Below are positions 1 to 4,397 of a stretch of DNA of 6,237 nt, piece after piece. Each line of letters opens with the position of its first letter. The stretch's first letter is position 1. A program made the position numbers and the translations under genes. This DNA comes from Deltaproteobacteria bacterium (lineage in GTDB: Bacteria > Desulfobacterota > Desulfobaccia > Desulfobaccales > 0-14-0-80-60-11), in NCBI GenBank assembly GCA_023381945.1, contig JAMCQY010000358.1, positions 1 through 6,237 on the forward strand. The letters are read 5' to 3'. Below the pieces are notes generated by a model that was not told the origin of the DNA, searched no databases, and worked only from the letters and a program-made list of their open reading frames with translations.

Positions 1-1
1 A

Positions 2-832
2 TTGCTGGTCTGCACTGACGAATCTCCGGACAGTCAGGGGGCCGTCACTGCGGCCCTGGACCTGGCCAAAGCCACCGGCTGCAAGGTTTATCTCTTGCAG
101 GTCATCACTTATGCCCCCCTATATGAATTGCAGACGCCGGACTTGCTGCCGCCGCCTACGGTCAATCTGGAGATGCAGGCTGCCCGGGAAGAAGCGGTAC
201 GGAAACGGCTGGAGAGCTGGCGGGTCAAGGCCGCCGAATTAGGCGTGGACCTGATCCCTCGCCTCCGAACCAGCACCTCCGCTTATGAAGGCATTCTGGA
301 AGAGGCCGAAGAGATCGAACCAGGCTGGATCGTCATGGGACGCCATGGCCTCACCGGCCTGGCCCGGCTCTTGATGGGCAGCGTCACTGCCCGGGTTATT
401 GGCCACAGCCTTGCCAACGTCCTGGTGGTCCCCAAAAATGCACCTTTAGAATTTAAGCGCATTCTCGTAGCTCGCGACGACTCGCCCTTTAGCGCCGCGG
501 CCTGGGAGGAAGCCCTGAGCATCACCCAACGGATGGAGAGCCATCTGGTCGGCATCGCCGTTGCCGCCACCGATGGCGAGGTGGAAACCGCTAAGAAAGT
601 AGTGCACGAGATGGAAGCCGAGGCCTCCATGCGAGGTGTGCCCCTGGAAACCGCGGTTCCCGAGGGTCAGCCCGATCAGGCCATTATCATGTTTGCCCAG
701 GCCAAGAAGGCGAACCTCATCGTCATGGGCAGCCACGGCCGCACCGGTTGGCGCAAGCTCTTGATGGGCTCTGTGGTCGAAAGGGTCATCGGCCAGGCCC
801 TCTGTCCGGTGCTGGTGGTGAAAAAGAAGTAG
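2..832 (+). CDS. Tandem-domain universal stress protein (UspA family), 5' end cut by window edge
   Basis: Two consecutive Usp domains are visible in 276 codons. Domain 1 (about residues 1-145) opens with LVCTDESPDS, the usual first strand and Asp/Ser nucleotide-site motif, and ends with the ATP-binding signature G-2x-G-9x-G-S (G113, G116, G126, S127). Domain 2 (about 152-276) opens with RILVARDDSPFS and repeats the signature at G243, G246, G256, S257. Both domains thus look competent to bind ATP, unlike tandem Usps in which one copy is degenerate. Such cytoplasmic proteins are linked to survival under energy or oxidant stress, with no defined reaction. The first strand normally follows a few more residues and a Met, so the true start lies left of the window; the TTG at position 2 is only the first usable codon here. 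The gene ends with a lysine-rich tail and TAG at 830-832. It converges on the thioesterase gene. Confidence 0.93.
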   Translation: MLVCTDESPDSQGAVTAALDLAKATGCKVYLLQVITYAPLYELQTPDLLPPPTVNLEMQAAREEAVRKRLESWRVKAAELGVDLIPRLRTSTSAYEGILEEAEEIEPGWIVMGRHGLTGLARLLMGSVTARVIGHSLANVLVVPKNAPLEFKRILVARDDSPFSAAAWEEALSITQRMESHLVGIAVAATDGEVETAKKVVHEMEAEASMRGVPLETAVPEGQPDQAIIMFAQAKKANLIVMGSHGRTGWRKLLMGSVVERVIGQALCPVLVVKKK

Positions 833-833
833 A

Positions 834-883
834 GGTGCGCCCGGCGCACCAAAGAAGCAGGCGGACTGTGTCCCCTTTTTTTT
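834..883 (+). terminator. Candidate terminator after the stress protein gene
   Basis: A perfect 7-bp GC stem (GGTGCGC, 834-840; GCGCACC, 844-850; loop CCG) starts two bases after the stop codon, but no T-run follows it directly. A run of eight T lies at 876-883, immediately after a weaker hairpin (GGAC 863-866, loop TGT, GTCC 870-873). Either hairpin could end transcription of the stress gene before the convergent gene. Because the strong stem and the T-run are separated, this is only a moderate candidate. Confidence 0.4.
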
Positions 884-906
884 GCAGGGCGACCTCGCAG
901 GTGGTC

Positions 907-1350
907 TTATCTGTTGCTGTTTAAAGCCTTTTTCACTCTCTCCGGCAACTCCCTCACCCGCCAGTCCGGCCCAATAGCCACCAGGTTAGCCGTGCCTTCG
1001 GCCGTCAATTCACGCCCGGTCTCAGGATAAAATTCAAACCGGAAAATTATCGCTTTTGATCTGATCTCCTGAACACGGGTCTCCATGCGCAGCAGTTCGC
1101 CATACTTGGTGGGCCGCCGGAAACGGCACCAGGCTTCTACGATGGGCAGGCCGAAGCCTTCCCGGATATTCTTAAAGGTCTCTTCAGGCTTGAGACCGCA
1201 GGCCCGCAAAAATTCCTCGATGCCCCGGTGGCAATAGCGGAAATAGCTGACAAAGTAAACGATGCCGTACGGGTCGGTGTCCCCGAAGCGCACCCGCACC
1301 GAGGTGCGGTGCACGCCGGCTTCCGGTTCCGACTGCTGGCTGGCGGCCAT
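907..1350 (-). CDS. Acyl-CoA thioesterase, 4-hydroxybenzoyl-CoA thioesterase/YbgC hotdog family
   Basis: The 147-residue product hydrolyses an acyl-CoA thioester by family assignment; its substrate cannot be read from the sequence. The family signature is clear at residues 22-32: FGDTDPYGIVYF, in which D26 aligns with the catalytic Asp17 of Pseudomonas 4-hydroxybenzoyl-CoA thioesterase (GDCDPAGIV). The following helix carries RGIEEFLRACGL (42-53), and residues 68-90 (LPIVEAWCRFRRP then YGELLRMET) match the sheet and substrate-pocket region of that family. Length is normal for a single hotdog domain, which would act as a cytoplasmic homotetramer. The ATG at 1348-1350 is chosen because AAAGGAG (complement of 1357-1363) sits six bases upstream. 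The first 14 residues are a polar extension. The gene is separated from the upstream secreted-protein gene by 128 bp and a terminator, so it probably has its own promoter, although I see no convincing one. It could serve aromatic, bile-type or short/medium acyl-CoAs. Confidence 0.9.
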   Translation of the reverse strand: MAASQQSEPEAGVHRTSVRVRFGDTDPYGIVYFVSYFRYCHRGIEEFLRACGLKPEETFKNIREGFGLPIVEAWCRFRRPTKYGELLRMETRVQEIRSKAIIFRFEFYPETGRELTAEGTANLVAIGPDWRVRELPERVKKALNSNR

Positions 1351-1361
1351 GTCTATCTCCT

Positions 1362-1397
1362 TTGCCCTTGGGATATCCGGCGTTGTTCAAGGGGCAA
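1362..1397 (-). promoter_or_regulatory. Possible leader hairpin touching the thioesterase ribosome-binding site
   Basis: On the minus strand the segment upstream of the thioesterase start can fold TTGCCCCTTG against CAAGGGCAA (1388-1397 with 1362-1370, one bulged base at 1394) around a 17-base loop. The 3' arm runs into the first two A of the AAAGGAG ribosome-binding site. It may modulate translation, or it may be chance; no known riboswitch was recognised. Confidence 0.2.
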
Positions 1398-1403
1398 TCA
1401 CCG

Positions 1404-1434
1404 AAAATAACAGGGTGAGCCGTCTGGCTCACCC
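1404..1434 (-). terminator. Intrinsic terminator of the secreted-protein gene
   Basis: A perfect 9-bp stem (GGGTGAGCC, 1413-1421; GGCTCACCC, 1426-1434) with a four-base loop lies 44 bp beyond the stop of the minus-strand gene. Reading on the minus strand it is followed by TGTTATTTT (1404-1412), a U-rich tail. This is a textbook Rho-independent terminator and separates the secreted-protein gene from the thioesterase gene downstream. Confidence 0.82.
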
Positions 1435-1478
1435 CGCATCTTACTTCACCTGATGGTAGACTTAAAGAAAATTGTCTT

Positions 1479-2012
1479 TTACTGCATGGCCGCTTCCATT
1501 CGCACGGTAAAGCCTGCAGGGCCAATGGTCAGGTTCAACCCTTTTTGCGTGCCCGTGAAGACGATATGTACGCCTTTGGCGTTTTTAAAGTCATTTTTTT
1601 CCTTGCCCTTGATGATCGCGCCGCCTGCCTCCACCGCCGCATATTGCCCCGGGAATTCGGCGAGCTGGAATAGGTTGTAGACTTCACCTTTGGCAGTTAG
1701 CTTGGAGATGCCCACCGAGCCGATTTGAAGTCCCTTAACCTTAAAAGTGTACTGTTTTCCTTTATAGGTCAGCAGTCCGCTGCCCCATTCCACGCCGACC
1801 CCGGCCGCTATCTGTTTCAGTTCGATGCTCACGAATCCCATGGGGTAGGGTGCCGAATAGGGCGGTTGTTTTGCCGCTTCCGGGCTTGCCGGGGGCGCCA
1901 TTTTACCCGGCCCACCCGTGGCTGGCGGGGCTTGGGCGCTTACGTATGCGCCGGCCAGCAGGAATGACCCTGCCAGGATCAATATAAGAAAAAACTTACT
2001 CCGTCGAATCAT
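1479..2012 (-). CDS. Small secreted protein of unknown function, possibly EipA/SYLF-like
   Basis: The 177-residue product has an evident Sec signal peptide: MIRRSK, a hydrophobic core at residues 7-22, and a likely signal peptidase I site after VSA (residue 26). There is no lipobox cysteine and indeed no cysteine at all, so the mature protein should be soluble in the periplasm or outside. Residues 27-57 form a Pro/Ala-rich low-complexity linker. The remaining ~120 residues are rich in Gly and alternate hydrophobic and polar residues as in beta strands; the pattern GVGVEWGSGLLTYKGKQYTF (71-90), GEVYNL (109-114) and a late GLNLTIGP (158-165) recalls the glycine-rich envelope folds of EipA (DUF1134) and SYLF proteins. 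That resemblance is from memory and weak. Start ATG at 2010-2012 is supported by AGGAGG (complement of 2021-2026) eight bases upstream. It has its own promoter candidate and terminator, so it is probably a single-gene transcript. Confidence 0.8.
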   Translation of the reverse strand: MIRRSKFFLILILAGSFLLAGAYVSAQAPPATGGPGKMAPPASPEAAKQPPYSAPYPMGFVSIELKQIAAGVGVEWGSGLLTYKGKQYTFKVKGLQIGSVGISKLTAKGEVYNLFQLAEFPGQYAAVEAGGAIIKGKEKNDFKNAKGVHIVFTGTQKGLNLTIGPAGFTVRMEAAMQ

Positions 2013-2075
2013 CTTTCCTTCCTCCTCTCAGGGGTGCCTTGGCCGGGTAAAGGCCAGGAAAATTTGCTTTGTCTA

Positions 2076-2103
2076 AAAATATGGCCGCTTTTCCCAAAGT
2101 CAA
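2076..2103 (-). promoter_or_regulatory. Candidate sigma-70-type promoter for the secreted-protein gene
   Basis: On the minus strand TTGACT (complement of 2098-2103, 5 of 6 consensus) is followed after 16 bp by TATTTT (complement of 2076-2081, 4 of 6). Transcription would start around 2069, giving a leader of about 55-60 bases. Assigned by consensus match only. Confidence 0.45.
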
Positions 2104-2110
2104 GAACCTG

Positions 2111-2145
2111 CGGATTTATCAACGGTACCGGATTTATCAACGGTA
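2111..2145 (+). repeat. 17-bp perfect direct repeat, candidate operator
   Basis: CGGATTTATCAACGGTA occurs at 2111-2127 and again at 2129-2145, an 18-bp period with one spacer base. The junction forms the 8-bp palindrome CGGTACCG (2123-2130). The pair begins 8 bp behind the minus-strand -35 box and ends 43 bp before the plus-strand -35 box, a position suited to a regulator acting on one or both promoters. A recent tandem duplication without function is the alternative. Confidence 0.6.
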
Positions 2146-2188
2146 AATGAAACCCTTAGATCTTCGAGAATTTTTTCACAGATTCAGG

Positions 2189-2217
2189 TTGACAGGACTC
2201 AAGAAAGAAAATACTCT
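2189..2217 (+). promoter_or_regulatory. Candidate promoter for the carboxyltransferase gene
   Basis: A perfect -35 consensus TTGACA (2189-2194) stands about 105 bp before the start codon after an A-rich spacer. With 17-bp spacing the -10 would be TACTCT (2212-2217), a poor match; AATACT (2210-2215) with 15 bp is the other option. Two TATTCT words at 2221-2226 and 2231-2236 lie further on, too far for standard spacing. The strong -35 with weak -10 would fit an activator-assisted promoter, but that is inference. Confidence 0.4.
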
Positions 2218-2321
2218 TTTTATTCTGAGGTATTCTCCCGCAAGCGCCATTATCCTGCGAAATCATCCTACACCTCATAAATATTGCGGGGGCATCGGGT
2301 CAAGCGGAAAAGGAGTCTTTT

Positions 2322-3875
2322 ATGAAGACAGTGTCAGAGAAGCTCAAGGAGTTGCGGGACAAAGAGGCGCAGGTGAAGGCGATGGGTGGTGAGAAGGCGG
2401 TGGAGAAGCAGCGGGCCTCCGGCAAGCTCACCGCTCGGGAGCGCCTGGACCTCTTTTTCGACCCCGGGACCTTCCAGGAAACCGATATGTTCGTCACCCA
2501 CCGCTGCGTCAACTTCGGCATGGAAAAGATCGAGATCCCGGCGGACGGCGTCATCACCGGCTTCGGCAGAGTCGACGGCCGGCCCTGCTTCGCCTTCTCC
2601 CAGGACTTCACCGCCCGGGCGGGCTCTTTGGGCGAGATGCACGCCAGGAAGATCTGCAAGGTCATGGACCTGGCCCTGAAGGCCGGGGTGCCGTGCGTCG
2701 GCTTCAACGACTCCGGCGGGGCCCGCATCCAGGAGGGGGTGGATTCGCTCTCCGGCTACGGCCAGATCTTTTACCGCAACGCCATCGCGTCCGGCGTCAT
2801 CCCCCAGATCTCGGCGATCATGGGACCCACCGCCGGCGGCGCGGTCTACTCCCCGGCCATGACCGACTTCATCTTCATGGTGAAGAACACCTCCTACATG
2901 TTCATCACCGGCCCGGACGTCATCAAGAGCGTCACCGGGGAGGTGATCACCTTTGAGGACCTGGGCGGCGCCATGGCCCACAACGCCAAAAGCGGCGTGG
3001 CCCAGTTCGCCTGCGAGTCCGATGCCGACTGCATCGCACAGATCAAAAAGCTGCTCTCCTATTTCCCCAGCAACAACATGGAGGACCCGCCGGTAGCCAT
3101 CAGCAGCGACCCGGCGCACCGGGAGGAGCCGGCCCTGGACGCCATCGTGCCGGATTCCCCCACCGCGTCCTACAATATGCACGACGTCATCCGGGCCATC
3201 GTGGACGACGGCGACTTTTTCGAGCCGCACCACTACTTCGCCCAGAACATCATCACCGCCTTCGCCCGGCTGGGCGGCCGGCCGGTGGGCATCATCGCCA
3301 ACCAGCCCGCGGTGATGGCGGGCTGCCTGGACGTGGACGCGGCCGACAAGGCCTGCCGCTTCATCCGCTGCTGCGACGCCTTCAATATCCCGCTTTTGAC
3401 CATCGCCGACGTGCCGGGGTATCTGCCCGGCTCCGACCAGGAGTGGCGGGGCATCATCCGCCACGGCGCCAAGCTTTTGTGGTGCTACTCCGAGGCCACG
3501 GTGCCCAAGCTCACTTTGGTGACCCGCAAGGACTACGGCGGCAGCTACCTGGCCATGTGCTCCCGGGACCTGGGCGCGGACCTGGTGCTGGCCTGGCCCA
3601 CCGCCGAGATCGCGGTGATGGGGGCAAGCGGGGCAGCCAACGTCATCTTCAGGAAAGAGATCAAGGAAGCCGCCGACCCCGCGGCCAAGCGCCAAGAGAT
3701 CATCGAGAACTACGAAAACCTGCTCTACAACCCCTACATCGCCGCCTCCAGAGGCTTCGTGGACCAGGTGATTGCGCCCCGGGAGACCCGGCCGAAGCTG
3801 ATTGCGGCCTTGGAGACCCTGGCCAGTAAGCGGGAGGCCCTGCCGGCCAAGAAGCACGGCAATATTCCGGTGTAG
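2322..3875 (+). CDS. mmdA: Acyl-CoA carboxyltransferase subunit (methylmalonyl-CoA carboxyltransferase 12S / MmdA / PccB family)
   Basis: The 517-residue cytoplasmic protein is a complete biotin-dependent carboxyltransferase with two crotonase-like halves, the usual length for the family. It moves CO2 between a CoA ester, most likely propionyl-CoA/methylmalonyl-CoA, and biotin on a partner. Visible hallmarks are GKLTARERLDLFFDPG (34-49), FSQDFTARAGSLGEMHARK (92-110), the first oxyanion-hole and CoA region DSGGARIQEG (130-139) with GPTAGGAVYSPAMTDF (168-183), ITGPDVIKSVTGE (195-207), and in the C-terminal half DVPGYLPG (363-370), RHGAKLL (380-386), YGGSYLAM (405-412) and AEIAVMGASGAANVIFRKE (428-446), ending KKHGNIPV. 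At the position equivalent to Asp422 of Streptomyces PccB, known to affect substrate choice, it has Leu410 within YLAM, as I recall for transcarboxylase 12S and like MmdA; this favours transcarboxylase or decarboxylase over a true propionyl-CoA carboxylase. AGGAG lies six bases before the ATG. Automatic annotation may call it pccB. The keto-acid partner gene follows after a 522-bp repeat-rich spacer. Confidence 0.92.
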   Translation: MKTVSEKLKELRDKEAQVKAMGGEKAVEKQRASGKLTARERLDLFFDPGTFQETDMFVTHRCVNFGMEKIEIPADGVITGFGRVDGRPCFAFSQDFTARAGSLGEMHARKICKVMDLALKAGVPCVGFNDSGGARIQEGVDSLSGYGQIFYRNAIASGVIPQISAIMGPTAGGAVYSPAMTDFIFMVKNTSYMFITGPDVIKSVTGEVITFEDLGGAMAHNAKSGVAQFACESDADCIAQIKKLLSYFPSNNMEDPPVAISSDPAHREEPALDAIVPDSPTASYNMHDVIRAIVDDGDFFEPHHYFAQNIITAFARLGGRPVGIIANQPAVMAGCLDVDAADKACRFIRCCDAFNIPLLTIADVPGYLPGSDQEWRGIIRHGAKLLWCYSEATVPKLTLVTRKDYGGSYLAMCSRDLGADLVLAWPTAEIAVMGASGAANVIFRKEIKEAADPAAKRQEIIENYENLLYNPYIAASRGFVDQVIAPRETRPKLIAALETLASKREALPAKKHGNIPV

Positions 3876-3876
3876 G

Positions 3877-3925
3877 GGCGACCCGCTGGGTCGCCTATAG
3901 GAAAACAGGGCGGCCTGTGGCCGCC
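3877..3925. repeat. Two tandem GC-rich, REP-like hairpins after the carboxyltransferase gene
   Basis: Stem 1 is GGCGACCC (3877-3884) with GGGTCGCC (3888-3895), loop GCT, beginning one base after the TAG stop. Stem 2 is GGCGGCC (3909-3915) with GGCCGCC (3919-3925), loop TGT. Neither is followed by a T-run, so they are not standard terminators. They may protect the 3' end of the upstream message, or attenuate transcription into the next gene, or be dispersed palindromic repeats. Confidence 0.65.
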
Positions 3926-3959
3926 GGCTGAGGTTGGCGGGTGGGGGCGCCGCCCTGCG

Positions 3960-3991
3960 AGCTGTCAGCTATCAATTTTCAGCGGTCAGCT
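3960..3991 (-). repeat. AGCTGTCAGC-type repeat, left copy
   Basis: AGCTGTCAGCTATCA (3960-3974 region) followed by TCAGCGGTCAGCTA is an imperfect array of AGCTGACAGCTGA-like words read on the minus strand. Its first 15 bases match the reverse complement of the right copy at 4348-4378 except at one base, so the two copies face each other across about 360 bp. Confidence 0.55.
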
Positions 3992-4102
3992 AAAGGGAAG
4001 GGGTCAGGGCTAAGGATTAGGGGTCAGTGCAAGGCAAAGACTGAGCCTGATCTCTTGCTGACTGAAAATGGCAGGATTGCTTTTAGCTCCCCCTCCCCTG
4101 GT

Positions 4103-4125
4103 GGGAGGGGGTTGGGGGGAGGGGG
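4103..4125 (+). other. G-quadruplex-capable tract, plus strand
   Basis: Four G-runs of 3, 5, 6 and 5 bases (4103-4105, 4107-4111, 4114-4119, 4121-4125) are separated by loops A, TT and A. Such short loops favour a very stable quadruplex. The first two runs also form the 3' arm of the left hairpin, so the two folds exclude one another. If transcription runs from the upstream gene, the tract would be in the RNA. Confidence 0.6.
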
Positions 4126-4157
4126 CGTAGGGGCGCCTCCGAACCGCCCAATCATCA

Positions 4158-4178
4158 CCCCCACCCCAGCCCTCCCCC
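4158..4178 (-). other. G-quadruplex-capable tract, minus strand
   Basis: The plus strand has C-runs at 4158-4162, 4164-4167, 4170-4172 and 4174-4178. Read on the minus strand they give G-runs of 5, 3, 4 and 5 with loops A, CT and T. The tract shares two runs with the right hairpin (4170-4178). Confidence 0.55.
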
Positions 4179-4219
4179 ATCAAGGGGGAGGGAGAAAGAT
4201 AAAAGGCAAACCCCCCCTG

Positions 4220-4239
4220 CCCCCCTTTGCAAAGGGGGG
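4220..4239. repeat. 20-bp perfect palindrome
   Basis: CCCCCCTTTGCAAAGGGGGG is its own reverse complement. It sits next to another C-run (4211-4217). The word CCCCCCTTTG recurs at 4265-4274 in the following hairpin, so the two elements are related. No T-run follows, which argues against a terminator. Confidence 0.65.
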
Positions 4240-4265
4240 GCGAATATCAGGCGAGGTCTTAAAGC

Positions 4266-4299
4266 CCCCCTTTGAAAAAGGGGGATTTAGGGGGATTTA
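4266..4299. repeat. Hairpin plus tandem decamer GGGGGATTTA
   Basis: CCCCCTTT (4266-4273) pairs with AAAGGGGG (4277-4284) around a GAA loop. The decamer GGGGGATTTA begins in the stem and is repeated exactly in tandem (4280-4289, 4290-4299). This combination is of the dispersed C-run/G-run repeat type and has no coding potential. Confidence 0.6.
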
Positions 4300-4347
4300 A
4301 CAAGGCTTTTTACGTAAACGGCAAACAACCCATAGATTTGGTTTAAA

Positions 4348-4378
4348 GCTGACAGCTGATGGCTGACAGCTGAAAGCT
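4348..4378 (+). repeat. AGCTGACAGCTGA-type repeat, right copy
   Basis: GCTGACAGCTGA occurs at 4348-4359 and 4362-4373, a 14-bp period, followed by AAAGCT. The array ends 8 bp before the ribosome-binding site of the next gene, so it lies in that gene's leader. It is inverted relative to the left copy at 3960-3991. Confidence 0.6.
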
Positions 4379-4397
4379 TACGACGAAGGAGTAATCA

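Larger units (their letters stand above)
2013..2321. promoter_or_regulatory. Divergent control region between the secreted-protein and carboxyltransferase genes
   Basis: This 309-bp gap is more AT-rich than its flanks and contains no credible gene. It holds, from left to right: the ribosome-binding site and leader of the minus-strand gene, with a small hairpin (TGGCC 2040-2044 / GGCCA 2052-2056); a minus-strand promoter candidate; a 17-bp direct repeat; a plus-strand promoter candidate; and the ribosome-binding site AGGAG (2311-2315) six bases before the ATG at 2322. The layout is that of a shared regulatory region for two divergent transcripts. Confidence 0.6.
4089..4192. repeat. Long imperfect inverted repeat of C- and G-runs with two hairpins
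   Basis: The left hairpin pairs CCCCCTCCC (4089-4097) with GGGAGGGGG (4103-4111), loop of five. The right hairpin pairs CCCTCCCCC (4170-4178) with GGGGGAGGG (4184-4192), loop ATCAA. Between them G-runs continue to 4133 on the left and C-runs start at 4158 on the right, so the two halves are rough mirror images. This resembles widespread CCCTCCCCC/GGGGGAGGG palindromic repeats of proteobacterial intergenic DNA. Confidence 0.65.
3876..4397. other. Repeat-mosaic intergenic spacer, non-coding
   Basis: The 522 bp between the two carboxyltransferase genes contain no credible gene; the one open frame at 3941-4300 translates to repeat-derived Gly/Pro/Lys sequence. Instead it holds two GC hairpins (3877-3925), AGCT-type repeats near both ends (3960-3991 and 4348-4378, opposite orientation), a 9-bp direct repeat AGGGGTCAG (3999-4007 and 4019-4027), a long C/G-run inverted element with two hairpins (4089-4192), a 20-bp palindrome (4220-4239), a further hairpin (4266-4284) and a tandem decamer (4280-4299). 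Only a weak promoter-like pair is seen before the next gene (TTTACG 4309-4314 and TAGATT 4333-4338, 18 bp apart). Palindromes of these types are, from general knowledge, often dispersed through such genomes. Confidence 0.8.

Noticed and set aside
1184..1525. Alternative minus-strand open frame overlapping the thioesterase gene
   Set aside because: It runs through the intrinsic terminator and overlaps two well-supported genes in another frame, with no family features.
2147..2392. Open frame starting in the divergent control region
   Set aside because: No ribosome-binding site before its ATG, it crosses the promoter candidate and runs out of frame into the well-supported carboxyltransferase gene.
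2334..3857. A 507-codon open frame antisense to the carboxyltransferase gene
   Set aside because: It mirrors a gene with strongly G/C third positions; the translation is Gly/Val/His/Arg-rich without recognisable motifs, while the plus strand is an unmistakable conserved family.
4220..4299. Intrinsic terminator before the biotin carboxyltransferase gene
   Set aside because: The palindrome and hairpin are followed by G- or mixed sequence rather than a T-run on either strand; they fit dispersed repeats better.
3941..4300. Open frame of 119 codons in the repeat spacer
   Set aside because: Its translation is simple Gly/Pro/Lys sequence from C- and G-run repeats, with no ribosome-binding site and no domain character.
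4348..4373. CRISPR-like short repeats
   Set aside because: Only two 12-bp units with a 2-bp gap; no spacers of uniform length and no cas genes.
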